Shown: positions 43,509 to 55,992, counted from the stretch's first letter. The stretch: 64,000 nt of DNA from Heliocidaris erythrogramma (GCA_025617745.1 CM046853.1:33063770-33127769), one strand, 5' to 3'. The notes: a model not told the origin generated them from the sequence alone. Numbers and translations are program-made.

Positions 43509-46239
43509 CTTGTCGGGATGATTTTCACAGCCAAGATGATAGAGTGCTCACGATAAATGTCAAATTATGATGGAGAGTGTATATGCAAATAGGCAATGCT
43601 AACCAATGCACCGACAGCTTTGGACAAAGCTTGTAGGTGAGAGAGAGAGAGAGAGCGAAATTCAGAGTATTCCACTTGTAATGATTCCACTGAGAATAAA
43701 TACATCTGCTTGACACTGAGCAACCCAGCAACAAACCCCTCTAAAAAAATATGGGAGTCAAAAAAATAAAGACTATGCAAAAGGTGAAGAACAAAGGGAA
43801 AAAAATATATTCACACCACAAAATGGAAGACGGAATTGTGTTTTTTGTTTTTTTTACAGGAGTCCGCGTACTACCTCACATCGCCATTTTTGAGAATTCT
43901 CCAAACACAAGCAGAGAGATTTGAAGTGCGTCCTAAGATGGTTTGCATGTGCGATTCATGAGCCCTGTTCACGGGCTCTAACCATGAAGAATGTGGAAAA
44001 TGAGAAAATTTTGTTGGTCAGTCGATCTACGAGGAACAAGATAGCGGGGGTGGGGGTGTAGAGACGGAGAGATGAAGCAATGCACCTGCGATATTAGGGA
44101 ATCCACTTATTGCGAGTCGTTAGATTGCCATCCTTTCCGTGCAGCAGCGTGGTAATTTACAAGATTGCGGAATTATTCCCACTGACCTGCAGATGGTGCT
44201 CACAAATGAGAAGGGGAAAAAAAATGAAACATCGATCCACCGCTAAGTAAATGTGAGTTGAAGCGCTTCTATACTTCTAGCTCTCAATCCAGAAAAGAGT
44301 CCGCTTTCTGGCTCCAGCCCATAAACTCTCTTATTTTTTGTCAAATTTTCTTTCAAAGTACACACAAACATGTACTCAAGGTCATAATCTCATTCCAATA
44401 TTCATTTCACTCCGTAAGCCACACTTGAGACAATCAACAGCTCAGCTTCAATATACAATTCCATCCAAATTGGCAATAACTTGTGAGTCTTCACAAAGCA
44501 GCTGTTATGTCCTTAATGATCAACAAACCTGGGAGCTCTCATCACTGTTTTTTTTAAAGATTCTTCTTCCCAGGTTTTTCTTACTCGTCCTCCTCTTCTC
44601 CTTCGATGAGGAGACCACTGCTCTGACGAGAGGTGGTAAGGAGAGCACGGAGAGTGATGTGTGTGGTACACACTCGGCACACTAGATCGTCGAGTGGTGA
44701 CAAGCTAGCTATAGCGAGCGAGCTGGCATGCATCGGAATGAATAGCACTGCTCGTGCACACTACAGGTTACCCCACATCTGCCCTGCTACCGGATCTGGC
44801 AAAGCCACAAAAAGGTGTCTATTAATATTCAAGCTATTGTTTGTCCACATACCAAGTGAATTCAAACAGAAAGCTATCCTGGTGATCCATGTATAAACCT
44901 TTCCACCTCATCAAATTCAGTTATTGTTTAAAAGTCCTTCAAAAAGTTTTACATTAACACTCCAGTATTAGTGATATTGTAATTCTTCTCTTTGCTGAAT
45001 AAAGAGATAGTGGAAATAGAAAGTGTTTCAAGTGCACAACAAGAAAGTTGCAATATCATGGCTGCTTGGTTAGCAGTAAAGGAAGATTAATAGTAATCCA
45101 AACTGGCTTCGGTTATAAAAGACAGGAATAAGATACTTTGGCGAATGGTAGAAGACAAGCACTTCCTCAGTTGAATGTTATGATGTTGTTGCTATATTAA
45201 TACACCCAAACATCGGCCCACACAGAAAAGTATAATACCACAAACTAAAGGAAATAGAGTGTCTCGGCAGAGAAAGAGAGAAAGAGAGCAAATGACAAGT
45301 GTGTTTCGCTTGTCGTAACAGGTCACACACAGTTCCCAGGTTACAACTCTATCGGACCTCTTCCGCCAAATATTCACTCATTTTGTAATGTTCCACAAGT
45401 GAAAAGCCCCAAATGAGATGCAATGTGCAATGCCATTAATTTGAAAGTTCAAAAGGCATACAGGTTGAATGATTTCACTAAAGGCAACAACAAATTATAG
45501 AATTTGGTGCTTCAAATATCCTGGTTGGAACATGCTTGCCCGTTATGCAAAAAAGTATCTCAGCTAAAAGTCATCCACTGAAACATTTAGTGATGTAGAT
45601 TTTAAAAATCCATCAGGAAAGAAGCAGCTTCATGCACTGGGGCAAGGACAGCGACATAACCACATGCACAGATTGAGTTTCGGAGCACTTGCGGTACAGA
45701 TGGACATTAGTAAATGTATCGAGCACTACGTATAAAAGAGCTCACTGCTCACTTTAAAAATCAGCTGGCTATTTGATTCCTGGTAATACCTAATCTCAGG
45801 ATGTACGTGGAGAAATTAAAGTCGCCAGAGGGAAGGTGAGAATGAAGGAGAGATAGAAGAGCAAAGGAGGAGGAGAAGACAGAATGATGGATCCGCAGTC
45901 TTCCACAAACTCCCTGGAGAGAAATGTTGTGTCTTAACGAGGTATGAATCCTCCCACCGGGTGTGTTTGCCCAGCGTTATTGCATGTTCTAATGTGATAA
46001 TATGAGCATGGTCTCTATCTCTCCCTCTCTCTCTCACTCACTCACTCAGCCTAAACACACAAACTGTTGAATGCTGCCCATTACAAGCGAGCAAGCTCTG
46101 CACAACTACTGGCTGGACCCTCCTGCAAATTTGCTCAGACTGTGCATATGCAGAGAGAGAGAGAGTCACAGCGGCGATGTCACTGTATAATACCGGCTTT
46201 CTCTATTTCAAAGTGAGCTGGCTTTCTTCTTCGATCACT

Positions 46240-46240
<1 letters not shown>

Positions 46241-46271
<31 letters not shown>
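46241..46271 (+). repeat. 31 bp poly-C run
   Basis: Uninterrupted C. The complementary strand is a G-run able to form quadruplex. The length in the assembly may be unreliable. Confidence 0.95.
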
Positions 46272-46273
<2 letters not shown>

Positions 46274-47736
46274 AAAGGCACACGTTATACGCCTGTATAC
46301 CTGTGTGTCCCCGGTGCTAATATCCTTGATGCTGGATATATGAGGGTAGATCGCTTTTCACGTTTGCTCAAAAACAAAATCGATACAATCCTGAAAACTG
46401 ACACTCAGCTTATAGCTGAGAGAAAAGCCTGGCCAGGCAGAGTCACACATCTGCTACCAGTATAGCAACAGCAATATTCATGTTCTCACTGCGATATCAA
46501 CAGAGGTGCTCGATTGTATTTCCTGTTGAATGCATCAATGATTGATTGCTAAGAGATATAGACGAGGGTCGCCAAAGCTGGGTGCTTACGGGGTCGTAAT
46601 AGCAAATCCCTGCAATTAAATGCAAGAAATCTCATATGGGGTGACTCCGCACAAAGTGGTGAGGAAGTGGTATCGGTATATCGGAGAGTGTTTACCGGCC
46701 TTCCTGTACGTAATCACAATCTTGCAATATATCCTTTACCTGTCAGGACTGATATGTGACCCCTGTAGAACTCTACAAATCAATAGCAGGTAGCGGAAGA
46801 AAAAATAGATCAGACAATACCTTGGCACTTCCTTAATATTGGACATGAAGCAATTTCTTATTGTGTTGTGCACATCCGGGTCAATGACGTATAATGATTG
46901 ATTGATGTAATGAAACTTTATTTCCACCACCTAGGTTTCCTACTCTGACACGGCAAACAGTGTATCAGGTATTTGATTCCACCACAGGCAAAGATCAAAC
47001 ACAATAGCTAAATATGTGACCCCTTTTCTCCTTCGTGATGGGTAATAGTCCATGAAAATGGAAAATGTAAATGGATAAAATTGAAAAGACAAAATTCCAA
47101 GACTTGTTTTCATCGAAACACCCACAGCACTAAGCCTTACTGAATTCAGGGTTATGTCCCTGAGCTATTACACATAGTTATCTCATACAAATCCTGGACT
47201 CGATTCATCCAACTTTGCCTCGATCCAAAACAAGAGAGGGGGAGGAAATAAAGTTTTCAATAGTAGTAATCAAAATGGATTTGGATCGGTAACTTCTCCA
47301 TAAACACAGTTGGTTGAACTTTTGTGCAAGGTCACAGATCTATGCACCAACTCATCTGATTGAGTATGCCTACATCTACCATCATTTGCAAAAGTAAGAC
47401 CACCTCAGGATTTGTGGGTGTTTCAATAATTTGGAATACTTTCTTTTGTCTCATTGAATGTTTACATAACATGTTTACTACAATGATCAGTAGCACAAGA
47501 GTAATGGTATAATCCTATAGTTCAAGTATGACACATAGGTTATGCCATGAAAATAATTGTATGTCTGAAAAATAAGTTTTCTTTCTTTGACTTATTGCAT
47601 TTTGGAATAGTGGTCTTAAACAATTTGTGAGTCCAGTCACCCCCCTCCACATTCAGACCTGTAAAACTATATGTCTTGCAAGAAAACTCAACTCATCTCA
47701 AAATGCTCATCTTATTTCTGAGCAGGATTTCCCTTA

Positions 47737-47755
47737 CCCCCCCCCCCCCCCCCCC
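47737..47755 (+). repeat. 19 bp poly-C run
   Basis: Uninterrupted C following TTA. Confidence 0.93.
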
Positions 47756-47982
47756 ATTATAAAATTCTACAGCTTTATGACAAGTCTTTTTTCTTCTTCA
47801 TGTGCAATCACTGTAAGAGCAAAAGGAAACATATAGCAAAACCGAGGTTTAGGCATCGTTTTGAAAGAGACACTGATAGAGAGAGAATCAGGGTTGACCT
47901 GTAATGAGAGCATCATTTAGTACGGGAAGTGTAAACATCAGTGCACTTTATTCTCTCCTAAACTTTTTTTAATACATTTAAA

Positions 47983-48134
47983 ATATAGTCAAACCTGCTA
48001 TAGCCATTTCCCTTGAAAAGTGTTTCTCAATGAAACATGTATGAAAGTAACCTCTACATAAAGACCACCTGCCCATAAAGACCGCTTTTCTTGTTTCCCT
48101 TGAACGGTCTTTATATGTAGGTTTCACTGGGTAA
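47983..48134 (+). repeat. GGTCTTTAT dispersed repeat, copy 3
   Basis: Starts ATAGTCAAACCTGCTATAGC and ends GGTCTTTATATGTAGGTTTC, then ACTGGG. The Tc1/mariner-like MITE copy 2 begins at its edge. Confidence 0.8.
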
Positions 48135-48307
48135 TACAGCCATGGAAAAAATTATTAGACCAAGAATGGTTACTGATAGTGTTATTTTTGTAGAAAGAAG
48201 GAAATAAAATATCATAAAAGCAAGATATAATTGCTGGAATTTGGTATTCATTCAATGAAATACAAAGACAAATCAAAGCTTGGTCTAATAAATTTTCCAG
48301 GGCTGTA
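48135..48307. mobile_element. Small Tc1/mariner-like MITE, copy 2
   Basis: TACAGCCATGGAAAAAATTA at the left is complementary to the right end TAATAAATTTTCCAGGGCTG; GGTCTAAT/ATTAGACC extends the terminal repeats to ~28 bp. The interior closely matches copy 1, which has an insertion near its right end. It abuts the GGTCTTTAT repeat at 47983-48134. Confidence 0.87.
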
Positions 48308-48562
48308 TGTACCTCATTTGTACACCCTTATACATTAATTATATGTGTCTCACATTCTCTCAAATGAAATATTAACTCCATACGAACAAACGATCACTTA
48401 AAGTTTAGCGATGGCACAAGTTTACGTCTCATATGAATGGTAAAATACGGAAAAAGAGACAAAGTAACTCAGACCAGTAAAAAAAAATAGGATACACATA
48501 CACAGGGAGCAATTTAGTTCTGAGGAAAAAAAGAAAAAAGAGGAAAATATATCGGAATTGGT

Positions 48563-48583
48563 GGGGGGGGGGGGGGGGGGGGG
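48563..48583 (+). repeat. 21 bp poly-G run
   Basis: Uninterrupted G; similar shorter runs occur at 12415-12427 (G) and 55259-55273 (C). Confidence 0.93.
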
Positions 48584-48664
48584 AATCTCATTTAATATTT
48601 TGATAGCATAGAAAAGAAAAAGCTTTCCATGAACAATAGAGTACTTTTTACATTGAATCAGACA

Positions 48665-48946
48665 GGCAGGGCAAAAGAGAGACTAGGGAGAGAGAAACAG
48701 AGAAACAGAGAAACAGAGAGAGAAACAGAGAGAGAGGGGGGAGGAGAGGGAGAGTGAGAGAGAAAGAGAAAGAGAGCGAGAGAAACAGAGAGGGAGAGAG
48801 AAACAGAGGGGAGAGAGGGAGAGGGAGAGGAGCGGGAGAGAGAAAGAGAGAGGGAGAGAAACAGAGGGGGAGAGAGAGAGGGGGGAGAGGGAGATGGAGA
48901 GGAGAGAAAGAGGGGAAGAGAGGGGAGAGAGAGAGAGAGTGTGTGA
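48665..48946 (+). repeat. GA-rich low-complexity region
   Basis: GAGAAACAGAGA repeats at the left, then GGGAGAGAGA units. Confidence 0.88.
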
Positions 48947-49690
48947 GAGCAGAAATGATAAATGATACTTGCTACAGGGAAACAGGCATGAGAATTCTTG
49001 CCCTGAATTAATGAATTTATCATGGAAAAAAAACGAGATTTTTCTCGTACACGAGAAATATAATGGTAAGACGAGTGCACCGCGTCGGCTCGGGTTTCAG
49101 AGAAGACGAAGATTTGAGCATCTCAATCAGGCTGTTTATGCTGTGAGAGTCTGTGGTTTATAATTTCAGACAATTCATAATCGCTTCACACAAGGCCTCG
49201 TCATCTTCAAAAACCTCTATTGCTTGTTGCATAGATTCAAACTAGGCCAAATTTTTGGAACCTCGCAACTAATTGATGATTTTATCACCAAATAATGGAA
49301 AAAATACTTAAGACAACTAAAATTAATATTTCCATTGATTAAAAAAAACCCACATAATTCAATGACAATGTTTGATATATATATAGTTGTGAAGGGATAA
49401 TCATCGAATAAAGGGTACCAATCAATTTTTTAAAAATACATATTTGTACAGCTAGAATGCATAAAATCAACCTCCAGTACTGTGCCTGGCATTCTATGGA
49501 TAAATGGGTATATGGAGTCATATTTTAAAGATGATGATGATGGCTTCTTGTACAGCTCCTGTATCTGCTTCTGCTCAGAGCTTGCTTTATAATATCTCAC
49601 AAATTAAATGTTTTAATCAATGTGTCAAACTGAGATAGCTAATTTTCCATTATCCTTTGTTAACATAATCATTCTTGAGATGATGTTGTG

Positions 49691-49766
49691 TGTTTGGAGC
49701 CAGAAGGGCGTTAGTTCATATACTTTAACACACAGTTAACGCCCTTCTGGCTCTTAACAGACGATG
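49691..49766 (+). repeat. GCCAGAAGGGC palindrome family, copy 4
   Basis: GGAGCCAGAAGGGCGTTAGT pairs with AGTTAACGCCCTTCTGGCTC; centre TCATATACTTTAACACAC; ends TTAACAGACGATG. Confidence 0.92.
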
Positions 49767-51104
49767 TCGTCACTGGGAACAGGTAAGTCTTGAATGTAGT
49801 ATAGCAACATGCATGGAACCCCTAACATCAAACAGAATATTTTTGGTGAAAATTGGTACCCTCTGAAATTCCATCTGGAGGTGGTGGGAAACCTCCTTTT
49901 GTAATACGAGAAGAGGGAGAAATACAAATTGATGATGTCACTCTACGTCTCTACTAGGCTTGTAGGCAAGCAATAATGGAGAATGCCCAACTTTCTTCAA
50001 CCCAGGGCTTAAGGTTTGCAGGAATAATCGCAAAGAAAGAGCAAATTCTAGACAATATTATTATTCTTCTCTGCTCAGAGAACATGGAAGAACAGCATGC
50101 AGAGCATATTGAAACGTCAAAAGAAAAACATGTGCTGGGAAAAATCTGACCTATTTTATCCAACAAAATCTTATCTACAGAGTCTTATAAAGTAGTGTTT
50201 TTGCACCATTTCAGCGGTCTTAAGAAAGCCACATAGCTGATTACACAAAAATGCTGACCACAAATTTTGATAGCCGGATAAATATACATTTCTTCCTTCA
50301 CCATAACAATTCAATCAAACTTATTTTCTATTAGTGTGATAATATTCTTCAAACCTGATATTTTTGCAAAGCACATATTTTCAGAATAACTAATGCATCA
50401 CATATAAAAATGATTCATTTCATGACCAGACAAATTAGTACTTAAGCTATAAAATCAATGTAAAATTGAGAAATAATGTATATTTATAGGTCAAAAGACA
50501 AAAATAGATAGCAATATTGCAAGATATAGGCTAAACAACCATTTTATAGGGGAAAAGATGAAATTTTGCTATTTTGACATATTCTTCACCGATTCAAGCC
50601 TTGTGAATATGGATTTTCTTCTGTTTTGTAACTAATATTTTTGGGCGGATTTCAAAGAAATGGCTTTTAGTATGTTGACTATATCCAAAATATAAACCAG
50701 GTCATACTCTCTTTCCTCTTTATTATTTCCTCTACTTTTAGGGATGGTTCCTGGATTGTTAAATGGGGAGTCCAATTTGTAAAAAAAAGATGTTATCAAT
50801 CAGGGGAAAAAAGGGGGTGGGGTCCAATTCCCCATCAGTTTCTGACAAGAAAAGTATATATTTTTAAAAAGGTTATCGAGCATAAAATTAAGACAAGCAA
50901 AACAAAATAAAAAATCCTATTCTCAAAATCTCTGACAAGCCAGCAAATAAATAAATAAATGGGGATGGGGGAGGGGGAGGGGGAGGGGGGGGGGGGTTCA
51001 GACCCCTTTGAGCCCTCCTGAAGCTGCCCTTGATTTCTCTATTATTGTGGACCTTGTCAATACTTTCAACAGGCTTTCATCTGCATGCACACAGAAGGGC
51101 ATGA

Positions 51105-51642
51105 ATGGGAAAAGCAACCCTTATATTTACTTGATAAAAGAAGAAAAATTAAAGAAACAGATAAGGGAATGTTTAAGCAAAATTCAATATACCGGTATAT
51201 AAGAAAAGTATGAAGTTTAAAAGTTCTGAGCAACCAGCAATCAATCACAAATTGGCAACTCCGTGACGTATCTTGCGAGCTCCTCTCCCATCCCTGTACC
51301 ATGAAAATCATAAATTTACTTTTTTTTTCAAAAGAAAATATTTCATCATACATGCACCCTAGATATAATCATTGTAAATATGTTTTTACACACAACCATA
51401 TGAAACAAATGTATTCCTTAATCAATAACTGAGCAAATGAAATTCTATGAACTTTTCTGCATAGAACAAATGGGAGAGGAGCTCACAAGATACGTCCCTG
51501 AGTTGCCAATTTGTGTGTGATTGATTACAACTTCAAAAAATTCATAACTTTCTTTAATATTTCTTATCGGATTTGGCTCAAACTTTCACTAATCTGTTTC
51601 TATCATTTTTCTTCTTTTATTCGAATCAACTTTCCCTTTAAC
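51105..51642. mobile_element. Shorter relative of the TTAA-ended element, ~0.54 kb with ~190 bp inverted repeats
   Basis: The right arm (51475-51642) carries the same ATTCATAACTTTCTT...TTCCCTTTAA end as the 27074-28283 element. The left arm is its complement, including AATCACAAATTGGCAACTC and GAGCTCCTCTCCCAT. The left tip is more decayed. No coding frame. Confidence 0.75.
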
Positions 51643-51753
51643 TCCCTTGCGGCTTCCTGGGAGCTGTCTACATCGAAAAGATAAGCAGGGTCATGTCCAA
51701 GTTGCCTATCATTTCAACCTTTGCCATTACTTTCAAATGCACTCCCATGATGC

Positions 51754-51842
51754 ATATCATCTGCTTCTATATAGAGTCAAAAGGATGTTTACTTAATTAT
51801 TTAGCATAGAGTTAACAACCTTCTGGCTCTTAACAGATGATA
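51754..51842 (+). repeat. GCCAGAAGGGC palindrome family, copy 5 (diverged)
   Basis: The right arm GAGTTAACAACCTTCTGGCT is good; the left arm GAGTCAAAAGGATGTTTACT is diverged. Outer TATCATCTG pairs with CAGATGATA. Confidence 0.78.
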
Positions 51843-53372
51843 ACCTAAAGGGGAGTTACCTGTCATAATCATTTATCTCTCATAGCATCTAAATTGCGTG
51901 CCAAGATCATGCATTTTTAAAACATGATATTATTAGCTTCTCATTGTCTTTGTGACCTTTAAATGTTAAAGCAATTATAATACACGCATTCCAGAACACA
52001 CCCCCAAAACATAGTTTATAATGTTTGTAAATGTCTGCGTTTGAAAGGTAGAAATGCTTATTTAGGTGGTCTGTCGTAGTCGACAGACCACCTCTTAATT
52101 TCGTCAGAATTTTCTTTATTTATTTATTTATTTATTTATTTATTATTTATTTTTATTTTTCCACCACTTTCTTGTTGCCATGATTCCTCAATATCGGCTG
52201 AGTCAAATTTTATCAAAATCTCTACAGTCATGAGGACATATCAGATCAAGCTCGGGTATCTATTTCAAGGTCATCAGGTCATCGTGACGTCATCCAGGCG
52301 CCATTTTGTGATATCACATTATCAATCATATCTTCATAACGAGTCATCAAAAATGAACCATATTTGACATACATTAACTTCAGGTCAAGGGACAACATAA
52401 AATGTCATCAAAATTTGCGCGCACATCATGACGCGCACGTACGCGCGCGTCAAAATTTAAAAATGCTCAAAATCTCTTTTTAATCAAATTAGAGTATTGT
52501 TCAGGACATTTTAAGCATTTTAATTTTTTCTGTCCGTGCGCGTCCGTGCGCGCGTTATGCGCGCACACAGCGCGTAGAGAACGTAAAAACGCCATTTTTT
52601 CGCATATTTTGTCTTCCTGACACTATTCTTGACAATTTCCAACTATTTACAGTCAATCTCGACCTTCCATAATGTCGTACGCGCGCGTCAAACTTTCAAA
52701 TTCGTGCGCACGTCAATGGGCATTCTAATGTAAAAAGTGGTAAAAACATGCCCATCTAGAATTCGCCATAGCTCCTCAGAATATACGGAAACCCCCCAAT
52801 TTCTTTACATATTCTGAAAGCCTGTGAGTTGTAGATTTGAAATCATGTAGAATTTTTGCCGATCTCATGTTCTAACGTCATCATATTTGCATATGAACTC
52901 AAAAAAATGATTTTGAAAAAATGACGTCATCATTTTTGTATTCATTTGCTAATATTTCAGTAATAGGTGATCGATTTTCTTCCAAATTTTGATATGTTAT
53001 AGCTGATATGTTATAGCTGAGACAATTCTCTACCAGATCAGTTACCATCATTTTTCATTTTGATGACGTTATCACACTGAAATCTTCAATTAAAGACGAC
53101 ATGTCAGATTTTTCCCTATTTGCGTGTTATGTCTATGGAAGATGATTTTTTTTCGAATCACGAATCTACATGACATCGTTCTCTGAGCAGTATCTCAGTT
53201 ATTATTGGTCTATTTCCTTCCAGATTTTAATATGTTGTAGCTGAGACTATAAGCTTTTATTAGTAAGCCCTCCAATTTTTAATCAGATGTCGGGATCATG
53301 CCCAATTTTTCAGTACAAAATGGGATTTGAGAATCCCGTTTTTGGTTTACGTGTTATCTCTATGGGAATTAT

Positions 53373-53457
53373 TTTGGTCTATCGGTAAAGCACATGACTA
53401 CCATGGTCAAGGTACCTGGTTCGATCCCGGGGCCGATTTTTTTTTTTTTTTTTTTTT
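53373..53457 (+). repeat. tRNA-derived SINE with poly-T tail
   Basis: TGGTCTATCGGTAAAGCAC (A-box-like) and GGTTCGATCCC (B-box, 53418-53428) are followed by a run of about 22 T. This is a different tRNA-related body from the one at 27.6-28.0 kb. It lies inside the candidate Helitron-like block. Confidence 0.65.
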
Positions 53458-53649
53458 GCTTCTTTTTGCCTGTCATTTTACCATCCTCTTCGACTATTGT
53501 AACATAAAAAATCACTAATCATGTAATAAACTGCCTTATTTTCCGTATTATGTCTATTAGAAAGTAGTGTGCAGTAGTTTATGTACAACCCTATGGCAAA
53601 TTGTGATTTCCTGTCCTGTATTAGAGCTATGGTGTTAATCTCCCAAGTA

Positions 53650-53770
53650 TCCTGTATCATCATCATTATTATCATCACCATCATGATCATCATCGCTACT
53701 ATTATATCATCGCCATCATCATTATGTCATTATAATCATAATCACCGTTATCATCACCATAATCATTTTA
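53650..53770 (+). repeat. ATC-rich degenerate trinucleotide repeat
   Basis: ATCATC, ATCACC and ATTATC units with interruptions, near the right part of the Helitron-like block. Confidence 0.85.
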
Positions 53771-54217
53771 CAATGACCGATACACATTTTGCTACATTCC
53801 TGTCCTCAGGAAGCATCTCCATTCATGGCATTCTTGACATCCTGTCTTCTGTTTAGTATTTCCCCATTAATATGATCATCCTGATTACAATCATGATCGT
53901 GCCAATTTAAGGACAGACCACCTAATTCGTCTTCGTGACGAATTCAAGTCTAGTGTATAATTTGTATTTTTTAAATTCACAAATCCATCTGGATGCAGGA
54001 TGTACAAACAGGTCTTAAATTGCAGTTTTCGATGGGAAAGTGAGCAACTTTTTTTGTTTTGGTTGATTAAATGTATGGCATTTATTTTAAGAAAAACAAA
54101 AACAAACAAACAAATAAACAATACGTTCCTAAACACCCTTTGATATTTCTTTGATATGGTACTCAAAACATGGAAATATTGCTGATTTTCTAGAAATTTT
54201 TTAAAAACAAACAGATC

Positions 54218-54309
54218 ATATCGTCTTTTGAGAGCCAAAAAAACCCCAAAACTCTGTGTTAAAATATATGAGTTAACGCCCTTTAATTTGGCTCCAAACA
54301 GACGATATT
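54218..54309 (-). repeat. GCCAGAAGGGC palindrome family, copy 6 (reverse orientation)
   Basis: Outer ATATCGTCTTTTGAGAGCC pairs with GGCTCCAAACAGACGATAT; centre ACTCTGTGTTAAAATATATG. It shows that the family's palindrome extends out to the CGTCTG/CAGACG bases. Confidence 0.85.
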
Positions 54310-55923
54310 AACTTCTGATATGTGTTTTCCATATATTTGTTCTTTTGAATAAGATTTTGAGTTAATATGGTACTTACCTAATGATCACAAAATGGAGTAA
54401 TAATAACAAGCAGATGAAAGCAAGGAGAACCAGACATCATGGAAAGGCATCATCCATATGAAAAGAAAAACAAAGAGAAAGAAAGTGAACATTATAACAA
54501 AAGTAAAAAAAAAAAAAAAAAAAATATATCAATAGCATTTATTATTCATGTTTTAAAAAATGCCTGAGAAAGAAAATAGGTCAAAATGCAAATATCTTTC
54601 ACTGGCATTATTGTAGAAAAGTAATATTTCTTATGAATCATAATAATATATGAATTTAAGTATGTTGTATGTTGCTTTGTAATGTCTACACTCAAAGCTT
54701 TCATTTTATTTTAATGAAGTCATTGGCATGTGAATGTTGTAGCAAGGTTTACTTCTGTTATTTTTTTTCATTCTATCATTATTTTTTAAGGGGCTGAAGA
54801 GGAAGGGAATTGAGTATTTTTCATTCGTTGAAGACCAAGCTTGAACTAATTATTGTTCAAATTCAATGGAAATTTATTTTAATCGCAAACCATCAACAGG
54901 TTTATAAAAAATGGAGCAGCCATGAAGTAAATCTTGTATTACGCATCAAGCGTGCAAGTGAACGTGCATCTCAACATCCCACGTATGAAGTCATACATCT
55001 ATACTCCTCCACCTACATAAACCGCAGTCACCAGACGACTTTCTGGAGCGAAACTGTGAGGTTTGGGAGACGAACCGACACGTTCTGCTCTACCTCTCTA
55101 AGCGATCTTTTCTGTATTCCGTGTCACTTTTCATTAACCACCTGATGAATCCATCCCATCCCCCGCTTGCCAGACTGAACTGATGAGGGAACAGTACAAG
55201 AGATGATACCTCTGAATTATTCCATCATTACTGGTCCTAATACCCACCCCACCCCCATCCCCCCCCCCCCCCCAATCTCGACTCAACCCCCCATTGCCCT
55301 CCACTCTTCCAAAAAGGCCTCAGTTTACGTGGGAGGGTAACACAATAAAAACTGCAAAGTGCGCTCAGAGCCGAGCCTTATTTCCCTGCTAACAAATTGA
55401 TGCAGTCTTACGACGAGCATTATCTCCCACCGATGCACTTCCACGCAGATCGGCTCTCCGCACAATTTAGCTGTAATATCAACAGCGTTTCATTAATTTG
55501 CGACAGAATGGCAGCGTTTACCGTTAATTCTCGTTTGAATGTCGGCAAGGAAATTACAAGGGAGATGCATAAAGCAGATTCCAGTCAAAGTGGAATATGA
55601 CTACAGATGATGATATTGATCTGCTTCGTATATCTCATGATGACCATGAACTAGTATGGAGTTCCATGCACTTCCTTTTTATCTTGATGCCATCTCTTGG
55701 GCAAATTTTACTTCTAGTCTCTCTCATTCTTCATCTCTTTCTTGATCTCTTCCTCTTATTTACTACTCCAAGACCATCATCCTATAATCTTGATTTTCTC
55801 ATCTTAACCAAAACCCATTTTCAACTTCAGTATTGATATTTTCACTATTCTCTTTTAATGAATTTAAACATATTTAAAGAGGACTCTATACTAATAAGAA
55901 TAACAATAATGTAATAAATTGTT

Positions 55924-55992
55924 TCTTGAAAGCCAGAAGGGCGTTGACTCTGTGTGAGAGAGTATATGAGTTTAGGCCCTTCTGGCTACAAA
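55924..55992 (-). repeat. GCCAGAAGGGC palindrome family, copy 7 (reverse orientation)
   Basis: AGCCAGAAGGGCGTTGACTC pairs with GAGTTTAGGCCCTTCTGGCT; centre TGTGTGAGAGAGTATAT. Confidence 0.88.

Larger units (their letters stand above)
43509..47982. other. Non-coding stretch right of the candidate exon
   Basis: If 43260-43508 is a first coding exon, its 5' UTR or promoter would lie here, but no TATA box or initiator could be supported. A 31 bp poly-C run at 46241 and scattered GA repeats are the only clear features. Confidence 0.45.
48950..52063. other. Non-coding stretch with palindromes and a TTAA-ended MITE
   Basis: Apart from the palindrome copies at 49691 and 51754 and the element at 51105-51642, this is AT-rich sequence with a G-rich low-complexity piece at 50960-51000. 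No gene recognised. Confidence 0.5.
52064..53953 (+). mobile_element. Candidate Helitron/Helentron-like non-autonomous block
   Basis: The left edge is a hairpin with a perfect 13 bp stem (AGGTGGTCTGTCG, loop TAGT, 52064-52093). At the right edge GACAGACCACCT recurs, followed by an 8 bp stem hairpin (AATTCGTC, loop TTCGT, 53924-53944) and CTAG five bases later, resembling the hairpin plus CTRR end of Helitrons. The 1.9 kb between holds a TTTA repeat, CpG-rich alternating stretches, a diverged internal duplication (TTTTGATATGTTATAGCTGA-type) and a SINE. No Rep/helicase coding is present and the 5' TC rule could not be checked, so the class is tentative. Confidence 0.38.

Noticed and set aside
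48658-49080. Ser/Leu-rich minus-strand frame
   Set aside because: GA-rich simple sequence; no recognisable domain.
54810-55145. A 111-codon frame on the plus strand
   Set aside because: No recognisable domain, no splice context and AT-rich codon choice; treated as chance.
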